Of a stretch of 64,000 bases of DNA, positions 30,598 to 46,347 are shown in pieces. The notes beneath the pieces were generated by a model. That model did not search any database. It was given only the letters and a program-made list of their open reading frames with translations, and was not told where the DNA came from. The stretch's first letter is position 1. Every line of letters begins with the position of its first letter. The position numbers and the translations under genes are program-made. Origin of the DNA: Adiantum capillus-veneris (lineage: Eukaryota > Streptophyta > Polypodiopsida > Polypodiales > Pteridaceae); assembly GCA_014529385.2 (NCBI GenBank), contig CM043966.1:103863087-103927086 (forward strand), written 5' to 3'.

Positions 30598-31397
30598 ATA
30601 GCAAGATTGAGTTTACTCTGGGAGAAGTTCTTGGCATTGCAAAGCGTGAATTCCATGAGGAGATCATTGACATCATCAAGAGAAAGAGGCAAACCCTTGC
30701 TAAAGTTTCTCGTCCACAGGTTGAAGGGGAAACCTCAAAGACACAAGGGATGCAACTGCAAAATAAGGAGAATGATGGAGCTGTGGTAGGATGCTACCAA
30801 TCTAGTGGGAGAGTGAAGCAAGTGTATTTCTCAAATGATGATGAAGAAGTTGAAGATATTCCTAGGAGTTACTATTCACGAAGTCATTGGGCAAGGGCTA
30901 CTACAGAAACTTTGGTCAAGGTAGGTGATCTTGAAGAGCCATTTGTTGCCTTGATTGACCATGGTTCAGAAATAAACATAATGTCAAAGAGTCTCTACAA
31001 CAAGTGCAAATGGCCGATGGACACAGATCATGGCTGGATGGTAAAAGTGGCAAACAATTCATCCGGTGAATTGTATGCAGCATGTCCAGGTGTGAAGGTA
31101 ACAATAGGTGATGTAAAGATTGACCAAAACTTCTTTGTACAGGATACATCTTCATATCATCTCATCCTTGGACAGCTCTACATTGTGGGAGTTCGAATGG
31201 AAACAAAGGTAATGGACGATGGTTCAGCATATGCTAGGATACGTAGCAAAGATGGTAAACGTGCTGTCCAATTCCTCACAGTTTGTGTAAACCATGAAAG
31301 AAATCGTGACAACCTTAGAGAACATCCTCTACCAAAGGTGAGCAAAGAGTTTCATGATCATAGAGAAATGATGGGTTTTGGCCAAGTACCATTGTAA
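30594..31397 (+). pseudogene. Protease region of gypsy element E
   Basis: Continues the Gag frame after the frameshift (SKIEFTLGEVLGIAKREF). A retropepsin domain lies at ~residues 105-215: PFVALIDHGSEINIMSKSL, VANNSSGELYAACPGVKVT, YHLILGQLYIVGVRMETKV. The active site reads D-H-G instead of D-S/T-G, so cleavage activity is doubtful. A stop at 31395 precedes the next frame (31475). Confidence 0.75.
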
Positions 31398-31474
31398 AGC
31401 GGGATTGCAGTGGTACAGAAAGAAAAAGGGTCTCGCCTGATCCAAAAATAGGTGAAGCATTTTCAACGAGCTCC

Positions 31475-32098
31475 TTGGTAACAAAGAATGGATCAGTATG
31501 TTTTACAAAACTTGAAGATTTGAAGAGATGTGAGAAGCAATATGTGCATAATGTACAAATAGGCATGAAAAAGAGTGGGTTGCTAGAGCCTACTGAAAAT
31601 GTTTTGGGTTTGTGTGAACAAGTTTCTTTTGTAGATACTATGGGTGAGCTTGATGCTATAATGAGGTCTAGTTTGCATCTTGAAAATGAAGTTGTGGAAG
31701 TTTGCTCTATGGAAATGTATCAAGTAATAGAAGCCTTTAAAGAAAGCCAAACAGTAGGCCCAGAAGTCCATGTTGAAACTAAATACAAGAGTGTAGCAAA
31801 GAAGGTGAAACCAGTAGCTTCACCCTTACCACCCAACAACAGGGAAAAGATTGAACAGGCTTCTTTACAACCAAGTTTTCGGAATCCTAAAAAGATCGGG
31901 CATACCTTCACAAAGGAGTCTTTTCAAGAGTTGCAGATTGGTTGCGAGGAGTTTCTAACACAGGAGGAGACAAAGTGCTTCAAAGAAATGCTTTCAAAGC
32001 ATGGTAAGGCTTTTTCATTTGAGCCACATGAGATAGGATGTGTTGATCCTTATATTGTAGCTCCTATGGTAATTTTCACAATACCTCATGTGCCTTAG
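31475..32098 (+). pseudogene. Linker between protease and RT, element E
   Basis: 207-codon frame with LPPNNREKIEQASLQPSF, FTKESFQELQIGCEEFLTQEE, and CFKEMLSKHGKAFSFEPHEIG-C, the conserved pre-RT segment of Ty3 elements (K-H-x-x-A-F-x-x-x-x-x-E-I-G). It ends at a TAG two residues after IPHVP, where family members continue into RT. Confidence 0.7.
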
Positions 32099-32780
32099 AA
32101 TCTGCGGCCTATTCCGGTTCCAAAGGCTCATTTGCCAAAGTTAGTAGAGCTACTGAATGAGAAAATCAAAATGGGAATCTTGGAGCCTTCTTGTGCTCCA
32201 TACTCAAACAGGTGGTTCACAGTTCCAAAGAAGAATGGTTCTCTACGCTTCATCCAAGATATGCAACCAGTGAACAAGGTGACAATTAGAAATGTAGGTA
32301 CAGGTCCAATTGTGGATGAATTTGCAGAGGCGTTTGCAGGGAGAGCAATCTACTCAATGGGGGATCTCTACTCAGGGTATGATCAATTTCAGCTTGCAAT
32401 CGAAAGCAGAGACTTGACAACCATGAGGAGACCTTTGGGTTTGGTAAGGATGTGTACCTTGCCACAGGGAGCAACCAACTCGGTTGCACATATGATGAAT
32501 GGGATGAATAAGGTCTTACGTGACTTTATTCCTCAAATCACAATGCCTTTCATTGATGATTTGCCTATCAAAGGATGTGAAGAAAGTGACAAAGATGAAG
32601 CTTTGGATCTCAAGGGATGTCGCAGGTTTGTGGTAAATCACATAAATGATTGTGATAAAATTTTGTCTAGGTTGGAAGAAGTGAATCTTACATTGTCAGG
32701 GAAAAAGTCTATGTTTGGTGTCAATGAAGTGCTCATTGTGGGGCACATGTGCGGGCCATATGGTCATATACTTGGACCCT
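32099..32780 (+). pseudogene. Reverse transcriptase of gypsy element E, truncated
   Basis: In frame after the stop at 32096: NLRPIPVPKAHLPKLVELL, then SNRWFTVPKKNGSLRFIQDM, VTIRNVGTGPIVDEFAE, R-A-I-Y-S-M-G-D-L-Y-S-G-Y-D-Q-F-Q-L, LTTMRRPLGLVRMCTLPQGATN and the catalytic MPFIDDLPIKGC, ending at LIVGHMCGPYGHIL. The pattern DLYSGYDQ, LTT, P-L-G, LPQG-x-TNSVA and I-D-D-x-P-I-K-G is what I know from fungal (especially basidiomycete) Ty3 elements; plant chromoviruses instead have KSGYHQI and Y-[LI]-D-D-I. RNase H and integrase are missing: after 32780 the homology is lost. Confidence 0.75.
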
Positions 32781-32945
32781 GTCCAAAAGCACCATCAAGG
32801 GAAACGGAAAACAAAGATTCGGTTCAATCTTCACCCTCGGTGCCGAACTCGCCAAAATCAACTCGGAAACATAGCCCTAAGGCTATGCAGAAGCCCCACA
32901 TCAAAGACCATATACTGCTGGAAGAGTTAGCATCACAACTGCTAG

Positions 32946-33068
32946 AAAGCATGGATAGTGATTTGATGTCTTGGTTGCTTCCTAGCCTCACACAGACTCT
33001 CAAGTCAACCTACCACCACATCTACCACTCAACTCCTACCCTCTACACCACAACCTACTACTACCTTT
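32946..33068 (-). repeat. Inverted fragment of the D leader
   Basis: 123 bp that match, as reverse complement, 25573-25695 almost exactly (GTTGACTTGAGAGTCTGTGT, GGTAGTAGTAGGTTGTGGTG on the minus strand). It lies between the truncated E polymerase and the direct-orientation D coding region, so it marks a rearrangement junction. Confidence 0.8.
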
Positions 33069-33069
33069 G

Positions 33070-34292
33070 AAGGCTTCACCTCAAACTGCTAGAAATGCTT
33101 GCAGATGTCATCATTGGACATTAGTGGTTAGACCAACACAAGGCCTACAAAGAAGATACAATGTTAATACTCTCTTCTCCAAGAGGTAGCCAACAACAGT
33201 TACAGGTATCATTAATGCTACTAGAATCAAAGTTGTAAAAGTCATAGGAATCAAAGACAGATCTTACAGACAAAGGTAAAGACAAAATGGAATTTCCACC
33301 GACTAGAAAGAAGATGTGACAGTATATGCCTCTACATCAAAGAACCCTCATGGATCAGCTTCTTTTAGCAATTCCGGCTTTCAAAACTTAAATTCAATTG
33401 CTGACCCAATTGAAACCTCTAAGGAGACACCCAAAAAAGCAAAGATATTTTAGCCAAAGTACTCAAGAAAGCAAAGGAAATTCAACCAACTGCTTGTTTT
33501 GAGCAGTTTAGTAAAGTGAATGATCCGGTTTGGATTAAAGACCAGAAATCAACACAAAAAGACAATCACATGGGATGGATAGCATCACAATGGAGCTTGA
33601 AAGAACAGGAGTACTATAAAGGTAACAGACAGATATGGGTACCAAAACCGCAAGTTAGGGCATATGAAGTAACTTCAAGTCCCTCCCAAGAAAGAAGTCC
33701 CACAAGGTATCAACCTCGACAATATCCTAGGATACCTAAGAAGAAGGTATGCAATAGAACAAAATTGAAAGATGCTAAAGTCTACCACAACTTCCAAGAG
33801 GATACATAAAAAATATGGATCTCAAAGAATGTTTCTCTTAGACAAGAATTCTACATAGGATATACAAAGATTTGGCTACCAGACAATTGCAAGCCAACTG
33901 TAACTACACTAGACCTGCATGAAGATCTCAAGAACTCAACAAGACCTAGAGCTCAACAAAGTCGGCAAGGGAGATACAAAGGTCATCAAGAGATTTTGAT
34001 TCCTAAGTCTTCCAATGCTCCTAGCCAAAACCCAAATGCCAACAATGAACAAAGGCCTACAACGACATCAAAGACTCCTATCAATAGGTCTAACTGGAGA
34101 ATCAAACAGATAATGGTGTCTTCACAGTCAAAGAAGGACAACCCAACCAATGTGAATGTAGATTCAAAGATGATAAAACAGGTATGGAAAAATAAACCTT
34201 CAATGCCAACTTGGTCCTTCACTAATCCTCTTTTTGAGTATTCAAGCTTACTTTTACCTAAAGAAATGTTTGTAGTAAGATCAAGAATGTAA
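33070..34292 (+). pseudogene. Repeated Y-Y-x-G-x3-I-W-x-P region, element D copy 2
   Basis: Second copy of the D coding region. Frame 33516-33809: NDPVWIKDQKS, then HMGWIASQWSLKEQEYYKG-x3-IWVPKPQ. Next, after a stop at about 33809, KIWISKNVSLRQEFYIGYTK then IWLPDN. Frame 33996-34292 ends with QVWKNKPSMPTWSFTNPLFE. The same three blocks occur in the same order in copy 1 (22270-23100). No RT in either copy. Several frame changes show that it is dead. Confidence 0.5.
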
Positions 34293-35842
34293 AAATTCAA
34301 GTCGCCACTCTTTGGCATAGTCAGAGTTGGTCTATTGAGACATCAAATGAGAAAAGCATTAGTCCCAAAGATTCAATTCATATTAAACTCTGTGCTAAGA
34401 GTCATAGTTATTAGGCTTACACTCAAGCTGGAAGAATTGAGCATATCTAAGTCATGTCGCTCATGCTAGATGTGATGAGCATAAGAGTCAAAGTCTACTA
34501 ACTTACAATTGGTGGAGTGTCATATTTTCCTACACTCACGCACAATGCACACTAAGATGAGAGCACATATCCTCGTCAACAAAAACCATTCCTAAAGGGG
34601 TGCTAGCTTGCAAAGCCATGTCATATGCTTTTATAGCTACACCATCTTTTTAAAGAACCCCTATAAATCTTTCTTGCACAGCATAATGTTTCCCATGCAT
34701 TTCTGTGTATGCATAAATAGGATGTTCCATCATTGGACATATGCATTAGAGAGTCCTTTTTGCTTCCACCTTTGCACCTTCAGTGGACTACAACAAGCAA
34801 ACCAATGTTCCATCATGCTACCCTTTCATATTTGCTACCTTTTTAATTCCATATCTATCATCAAATAATCCCTTCATTACTTATATTAATATTTCCCATG
34901 CTAATACGTACTTCAATAATGCACGTATCCCAAAGACACATTTTCCCACTGGGTTTTTTCCCTTTGGTCATTTAGGTATTATACCCTAAGTTAGAACCTC
35001 ATCATTCTATTTCCCTTGTACATACTTTTCATAAATAAACAACAGCCTCATCATTATGCTATTACATCGGAAACATACAACATCATCTCTCACAACAGAC
35101 ATATTTGGACCAATGAAGATGCTGCAAAAAATTAAACCTCACCAAAAAATTCAAACACAGATGAAGATCATCAGCCCATCAACAACCATAAATCGTCAGT
35201 CCAATTCCATAAATATTGTCACGACAAGAAATCATCATATACCAAGTCCAAATCCAATTTAAATCCAAATATAAGTCAAAATCCAAATGTCCTCCATTAT
35301 ATACTTGGGTAACAAAACCATACCAAAGGTAGTGGTGGTTAGTCATTGGAGTGTGATTTTGTGATCAGTATTGCTTAAATAAGCAAATCAACAACAATTA
35401 GATGTGTTGTTTAAATCACCAAATTTGCACGCATGCTGCCTAAATTAGTGAATTTGCACTATTAACTAGTGTTTCCTAAATTAAAAAATATAGAAAACAA
35501 TGAGCATATATACACTGCCTAAATCAATGAATTTGTGTGCACATGGCCAATGGACTAGGCAAAGCAATAAAAAAACAAAACATTTACTACCTGTTTTACA
35601 CCAATTTTCAGTAGGTTGTAGTACTAAAATATGTCAAATATTGACAAGTATCCCAAATCACCTAAGATCATGTGAATGGTGTATAATGTCATGAAAAATA
35701 ATCTCAGTAGAAGCTCCGATCAATATAAGTACAAGCCATGATGATAGAGATAATTGATTTTATAGCTTATAACACAATGCACTGAGTTGTACCTTCACAC
35801 TAGCAGACGATGCCATGAATGATTGATACACGAAGTTTACAT
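34293..35842 (+). other. D copy 2 3' UTR followed by unassigned AT-rich sequence
   Basis: Up to about 35000 it matches the D 3' UTR at 23100-23870 (CCTCGTCAACAAAAACC, TTTCCCATGCAT, CATTGGACAT, TTTTCCCACTGGGTTTTTTCC). No PPT or LTR of D follows. From 35280 on I see no feature except the start of a tandem repeat at 35843. Confidence 0.5.
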
Positions 35843-36064
35843 GATTTATCATCTAATCTAGTTGAAAGTATGATAACCTTAGTAGGATTGCTAAAAATTA
35901 AGCCACATGTGTGGACTATTAATAAATTTTTGATGGTGATCTCATGAACGTATATGCAAAGAGTAGGCTATAGAATACGTGTAGCATGAACTTAATTGGA
36001 TTTATCATCCATTGCCATCAAAAGTATGATAAAATTAGTAGTATTGCTAAAAATTAGGCCACGT
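35843..36064. repeat. 156-bp tandem repeat, interrupted by element K
   Basis: Unit 1 (35843-35998) and unit 2 (from 35999) both begin GATTTATCATC and share AGTATGATAA and ATTGCTAAAAATTA. Unit 2 breaks at 36064 where K starts, and its remaining part resumes at 42866 (TGTGTGGGCTTATAATATT...TATATGCAAAGAGAAGGCT), matching unit 1 at 35900-35975. Confidence 0.7.
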
Positions 36065-38408
<2,344 letters not shown>

Positions 38409-38573
38409 TTGCCCAGCCCCTCGTTGAACATTTATGTTCAACCACACATGGCCTTACTGCACTAAAAAGACTCTGTGTACATTGCAAAACCACCTAGTAT
38501 ATGTACATAACTGGCACCTGCTACCTGCTGTCTTTGCTCATGCGGGTTGCCCAACCTCCCGCTTTACCTTTAA

Positions 38574-39297
38574 TCACCCTCCTGGGTCGAACACTTTGCA
38601 TTGGTCTTCTCCATCCACCTGCAACAACCTTGCATAGTGCCACACCAAGGCACATATCCAACTGCATAGCCAAACTGCCAACCACATACTTCTACCTCTC
38701 CAAGCACTCCTTGGCAAACTTCCCACTGACAAGAAAGCACCTTCAAGAACACCAAATAGAGCACCCTCGTGCTCACCATTCTGCTCCTTCAACACTCGCG
38801 ACCCACCTGACCCACCCTCCCATCCGTGTAAAGCTAGATCCTCATCTAGCAGATCCTGCACGTGCTCAACAGCATACTGCACGGCTACTTTGATCACCAT
38901 TCCTTTCAGCCACCATTTACAAACCTCCTTACTAAGCTTGGACACCGTCTTGGATTCTACATCACTTGTCATAGAGGGCACCAACTGCATAGGAAGCACC
39001 TCCTTCTTTAACTCTGATGTGCCCTTCTCACCTGCCATGAACTCAATTCTAGTATCGTCGAGCTCCTCCTCTCAACTGGCCCTTCAAGGTCAACAAGCAC
39101 TGCTTGCTTGTCCTCTTCAACCACCTGCTATTCTACTGCTGCATCATCAATCTCTGTCAAGGAAGAGAGAAACTCGCTCTCTACCGCATCCTCTTCGTCC
39201 TTCTCCATAGGTACAACTGCTTCACACCTTTTAGCAAAAATTTTCACCTGCTGCACCACCATGGCATACTCCATAGCTACCTTCATTAACATGGCCA
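38574..39297 (-). pseudogene. Downstream coding remnant of element K
   Basis: Minus-strand frames after the Gag stop: an acidic segment AKRCEAVVPMEKDEEDAVES (39297-39100), then 39038-38574 with KKEVLPMQLVPSMTSDVESK, KLSKEVCKWWLKG and VQYAVEHVQDLLDEDLALHG. No protease, RT or integrase motif. It may be the C-terminal part of an element-specific protein interrupted by stops. Confidence 0.35.
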
Positions 39298-40332
39298 TTA
39301 GCATGGCACTGCCACCAGTTTTACCTGCTTTTCACCACATGTATGGCTACATTTCTCCGCTTGGTCTTCAATAAGCACCTTGGCTTTCACTTCATGTTGC
39401 TCTTCGTACATATTCACATCCTCTCCACTCACATGTAAGAGGTCGAACTCATCATACCTGGATTGGGATGACTCGGTTTCCCAACTCGTGTCTGCATCCA
39501 TAGAGCTATCATCACTCGACCTAGTCTCCTTTTCGGTTTCAAGCTTGGGAACCTCTTCTAGTTTCACCGCTTTAACTTCGTCTACAAACCACACTCCTTG
39601 CTCTTTACCGCACTTCAATGGAGCTGCAACAGCTTCATTCAAACTTGGCAGCACTTCCTTTGTCCACTCTGGAACCACTTGCACTTCCTCCACAATTGGA
39701 ATCACTCTAGCCGGCATCTTCGACATGGAAAACATCCTATCTCTCTGTAGCCAAAGAACCCTTGGTTCTTCTTGCTCTTGCACTTCTCTTTGCACCATTT
39801 GCAGCTCCGCTACCACCGCATCACACTGCTTTGGCATCACTGCATTTGGCAAACCCTGCCTAGCCTCGCGCTTCTTCAAAATCTTTTTGGTTCTCCTTCT
39901 GGCTAGAGCTACCGCCTCTTCATACGACATTGGACCATCTATCTCCACCTTCTCTCGCACCTCCTCATGCAGGCAATCCATGAACTTACACAATTTCAAA
40001 AAACTGGCATTTTTTGCAGCAGTTACCTTGATTAACTTTCCCCACAGGTCTTTGAACTCCCACTCGAACACTTGAAAATCTCCCTCCAAGCTTTGCTTCA
40101 AACCATCCAGCTTTCGCTTTACTTCATCTTGCTGCGCATCCACTACAAATCTGCTTCGAAAAGCCGCCTCCAGGGCTTCACAATCTACCTTTTCTTCATC
40201 ACCAAGGCTATTGAACCATAGCTTTGATTTACCATGAACCAGGAGCTGGAACACCTGTACCACACCATATTCTCTCGATAAACTGCTTTCCAACACGAAC
40301 AAAGTCTTGAAGCCATGTTTCCACATCTTCAA
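39298..40332 (-). CDS. Gag-like protein of non-autonomous element K
   Basis: 344-codon minus-strand ORF with a capsid-type core: VQVFQLLVHGKSKLWFNSLGD, EALEAAFRSRFVVD, VKRKLDGLKQSLEGDFQVFE and WGKLIKVTAAKNASFLKLCK, followed by a basic stretch ARRRTKKILKKREARQG and an acidic tail. Upstream in another frame lie FPIFTGVEDVETWLQDF and the usual Gag N-terminus, so one frameshift near 40320 separates the first part. The whole 2-kb interior has no protease, RT or integrase, so K needs enzymes from another element (a TR-GAG/LARD type). Confidence 0.7.
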   Translation of the reverse strand: MKMWKHGFKTLFVLESSLSREYGVVQVFQLLVHGKSKLWFNSLGDEEKVDCEALEAAFRSRFVVDAQQDEVKRKLDGLKQSLEGDFQVFEWEFKDLWGKLIKVTAAKNASFLKLCKFMDCLHEEVREKVEIDGPMSYEEAVALARRRTKKILKKREARQGLPNAVMPKQCDAVVAELQMVQREVQEQEEPRVLWLQRDRMFSMSKMPARVIPIVEEVQVVPEWTKEVLPSLNEAVAAPLKCGKEQGVWFVDEVKAVKLEEVPKLETEKETRSSDDSSMDADTSWETESSQSRYDEFDLLHVSGEDVNMYEEQHEVKAKVLIEDQAEKCSHTCGEKQVKLVAVPC

Positions 40333-40451
40333 CCCCAGTGAAAATGGGAAATCCCGTCCAAGCCATCATTAGCAGCACCTGCTCTTCAAAGGCCGCACCT
40401 TTGCTATCACCAAAATCACCGCTTCGACTTCAACTAGGAGCATCAACATAC

Positions 40452-40469
40452 TCCTCCGTGGGGACACTA
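40452..40469 (-). promoter_or_regulatory. Primer-binding site of element K
   Basis: Minus-strand TAGTGTCCCCACGGAGGA a few bases after the LTR end; 16 of 18 positions match the PBS of H1 (TGGTGCCCCCACGGAGGA). Confidence 0.55.
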
Positions 40470-40474
40470 GAATA

Positions 40475-42865
<2,391 letters not shown>

Positions 42866-42932
42866 TGTGTGGGCTTATAATATTAAATTATGGATGGTGC
42901 TCTCATAAACTTATATGCAAAGAGAAGGCTCT
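42866..42932. repeat. Remainder of the 156-bp repeat unit between K and A
   Basis: Continues unit 2 of the repeat at 35999 after the K insertion; ends at GCTCT, the target duplication of chromovirus A. Confidence 0.65.
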
Positions 42933-44480
42933 TGTCATAAAAACTAAAATCTAAATCTGCCAAATGAATTTGTCATGTTAACCTGATCATTTAATATGGG
43001 GAAGTACTAGTGGAGTAAAAGTTAGAATATTTGTAAGGCTGCCAGACCAGTCTCTGTAGGGATCCAAAAGAGAGAATATAGGGATCCAAAGGGGGGCAGT
43101 CTGCAAAAGAGCAATGTGCAACACTGGAGCTTGAAACACCTAAGGTTCAACTCCATTAAGACTTCCATAGGCTAAGGTTCCAAAACTTTAATTGAAAAGT
43201 TCAAATGGTCAAAGTTGGGAAAATTGGATGGTGGAGGGAGCAATCAAAAGTCTTCCCACACCCTATCAAGGAGGGGGCAAGTCTTAAGAGTAGGGGAGGA
43301 GGGAAACAGACACACACACACACACACTCCAAATATTCCCCCAAAGGGAATACTAGACACATGGCAGACTCCTAGCCCAGTTGCACCCAATCTTCCCTCA
43401 AATCCTATTGGATGGAGATAGTGGTGGACCAATGAGAATTATGCTAGAGTAAAATTAGTCTAATCAAATTAAAAATTCTTGATAAAAGAACCCATAGAAA
43501 TTAATCTCCCTAAAAGACTATTAGACAGTCTACCAAGGGGTCCAATGAGCATCCAACAGCCCAATGGCTTGCCTGATTCTTATTGGCCAGAAGACTAAAA
43601 GATCCAATGAGAGAATAAATGAATTATTTGATTATCTAAATCTGTCACAAAAGGGGAAAGGGGGACATGTCACAAGGCTATCAAATATGCTTTTAATTTG
43701 TGATTGGCTAAGCTTTACAAAGCCAATGGGAGGCCACCATGAGTAATTAGCAAGAGGGGTCCACCAAGAAGAGAGAGAGGGATGCATTTTTGTCTAACAC
43801 AGTGCTACACACACACACACACACACACAACTCATGTGTGCAAGAAGAACTCCATCTCCTTCTCCAAGCATTGAGAATAGAGGCCTACATCAATAAGTCT
43901 TGGCTATGGAATGCAAATCCAACCAAGAGCCAAGCTTCAATGGCATGCTCATCTCCTCTACCATGCTAATTACTAAGCTAAGATATACTATTTGAGTGAG
44001 GAGAATACTTCTTTTTCATAAGATACATCTTCCTCCTCTCAATCTATCCTCATTCCCTGCTAGCTTTCACCATTTTTGAAGGTGTGTGAGGTTTTGGGAC
44101 TGAGGCTAGGGACACTAGGTGTGTTTTTCAAGCATATTTTGGTGCATGAAGCTTCCAGCTTCATTACACCAATTATTTTTGTCAAGGAACACAAGAATTG
44201 TGTTGTACAAAAGTCTTCGTTGACGGGAGAAGCTATAATACAAAGCCTTTTTGGAGGGGGGGCCGACTCCATGTAAATTTGGTCCTCAACTATTGTCAAT
44301 TGTTCTATTTCTCTCTTTTTTCAAGTATTGTCAATGCCAAATTAGCTAGGTGTGAATTGCTATATTGCTTTCTCAAATTAAGTAATCTCTCTATGCTTAT
44401 TAGGAACTTGTTCTTAATGAAATGTTCACTATGTTATCAATTTCCGCTACACACAAGTTACTAGTGAATTAAATGTTACA
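42933..44480 (+). repeat. 5' LTR of chromovirus A
   Basis: 1548 bp from TGTCATAAAAACT to GAATTAAATGTTACA. It is preceded by GCTCT and followed by a tRNA-iMet PBS. The 3' LTR matches at 50380-51685 and its last ~92 bp at 54759-54850 in inverted orientation. A 66-codon frame inside (44076-44276, also in the other LTR at 51367) is LTR sequence, not a gene. Confidence 0.85.
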
Positions 44481-44481
44481 T

Positions 44482-44493
44482 TGGTATCAGAGA
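44482..44493 (+). promoter_or_regulatory. Primer-binding site (tRNA-iMet) of chromovirus A
   Basis: TGGTATCAGAGA one base after the LTR, one mismatch to the iMet complement. Confidence 0.85.
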
Positions 44494-44890
44494 TATTGGT
44501 TTCTCTTTTATTGTTCAAGAAGAGAGGTCCTCAAGCTTGCTACAAATGATTGGTGTTATTAATTGCAAAAAAGTAAGTAGAATAGGGAATTTTTCATCCT
44601 TGAAGCACGCTTGATTTATGCAATTAACGGGGATACCGTTGAGAGCTATGGTCTTAATAATGGAGTCCTAGGGGGCTTGCCTATGGATTAAACATTATTG
44701 AGCTATTAGAAGCTTGATAGGAACCGGTGTTGTCTTGGCTTTGTTGAACCCTCTCTTCTATTCCTTGCAATTAATACTCGAGCCATGGGTATAGACACTT
44801 GAGTGCTTATCTTTGAAGGTAAAGAGGAGTAGCAACTAGGCCTTAAAGCACCAAAGTACAAGTAAAAATTTACACCTAAAATTTTCTAGT
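44494..44890 (+). other. Leader of chromovirus A
   Basis: Non-coding sequence between PBS and the Gag start; no motif recognised. Confidence 0.6.
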
Positions 44891-46320
44891 ATGGTTGACA
44901 AGGGAAAAGAGATTGAATTGAATGTTGATAGCTTTGATTTTGCTAATAATAGAGAAACTAATGATGCCCCTATTCTTGTAACCCATGGTATTCTCCAAAC
45001 TACCCACCAAGAAGAGAGAGTATTTAGGAAAGCTCCTAGTGAGACTTACAAAAGAGGATTCTCTCTGATAAGGGAAGAAGAGGAGGATCCATACAAAGGG
45101 CTCAAAAAATTTCTACTCGATGAGGCATCTCCCTCCCAAAGGAGAACCCAAGTTTCAATGGTAGAGCCCCCACCAAAAGAACGAGAAAGAAGCAATTCTC
45201 TTGCCACGTTGATGGAGATGGAAGATGGCAGGAAAAACACTCTCCAGCACCCCCTAAATAGAGAAGACCATCGCATACTTCTCTATACCATAATTCAAAC
45301 AGGGAAGAGAGAAAACAAGAGAAGAAAAAGGTGAGAAATAGGTCACCCTCTTCTCCATCTTCTTCATCCTCTTCCTCTTATAAAGAAAGTGATGGTGCAG
45401 ACAAGGAGGAACAAGGGAAGAGAAAGGCGAGAAAGAGATCACCCTCTTCTCCATCCTCCTTATGCTCTTCATCTTCTAAAGAAAGTGAGGTGCAGCTCTC
45501 AAACCACCCAAAATAAGATGCCATAGGAAATCCTATGCCGCATGGAAGAGGTCGTCCAAGCTCAAACACTTCAACGAGGGAGGAAAGAACATATATTGTC
45601 TTACCTACAATGGCACCTTTGGTGCTATGGACAAAGTCTTGGCCTTTATCCAACAATCCGTTGCGGTGTTTAGAGATGAGGGCTTCACAGAGTCCTCTAA
45701 GCTACATCATGTAGTAGGCATTTTCAAAAGTCCACCAAACAATGGTGGTCTAGCCTACAAGAGAACGGTCAAGCTCCACAAACATGGAAAGCTTTAAGAG
45801 ATTCCATCATGAAGCAATTTTTGGCTACCAATGCCAAAGACAAAGTACTCACCCAATAGTGAAGCTTGAGGCTCTCTCCCTATGAATCTATTCACAAATA
45901 CACAGACAAGTTTTGGGATTTACATCTCAAAGCCACTGTCTTCAAAAATATGGATTTTGGAGAGAAAAAACAACAATATTGTGTGGGTGATATGGTGGAG
46001 TATGTTAACTCCCAAAGGCCACTCACCATATCTACGGTCATACATCATACCATGGTGGCTTCAAAATCCAACTTCCAACAACAAGAGCCTTAGAGAAATC
46101 TTAAGCCCATGGAAAAAAAGGACGATAACAGGACTAAGGGAAAGTACAATGTCCAAAAGTCTCCCAAAGGCAATTCCAAAAACAACAAGCTAAGGAGAAG
46201 AGAGTTCATGAAGGAAAAAATTAACTCTCTCCTAAAGAGATAGAGCGTTATCGAAAAGATAACCGTTGTTTCAAGTGCGGGGAGCAAGGGCATGCCTATA
46301 GTGCTTGTCCCCACAAGAAT
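44891..46320 (+). pseudogene. Gag of chromovirus A
   Basis: Broken over several frames. N-terminal frame 44891-45334 (MVDKGKEIELNVDSFDF; SMVEPPPKERERSN), a duplicated Ser/Arg-rich block RKRSPSSPSS (45331-45516), capsid remnants TWKALRDSIMKQFLATNAKD and LSPYESIHKYTDKFWDLHLKA (45790-45960), and a CCHC zinc knuckle CFKCGEQGHAYSACPHK at about 46269-46320. The domain order is normal for a Ty3/gypsy Gag. At least three frame changes and a stop at ~45859 make it non-functional. Confidence 0.75.
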
Positions 46321-46347
46321 ACACGTAATGAGCCTCCTAGAGCTACC

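Noticed and set aside
44076-44276. 66-codon ORF repeated at 51367-51636 (MKVCEVLGLRLG...)
   Set aside because: It recurs only because it lies in both LTRs of chromovirus A; the downstream parts diverge without codon bias, so LTR identity explains it.
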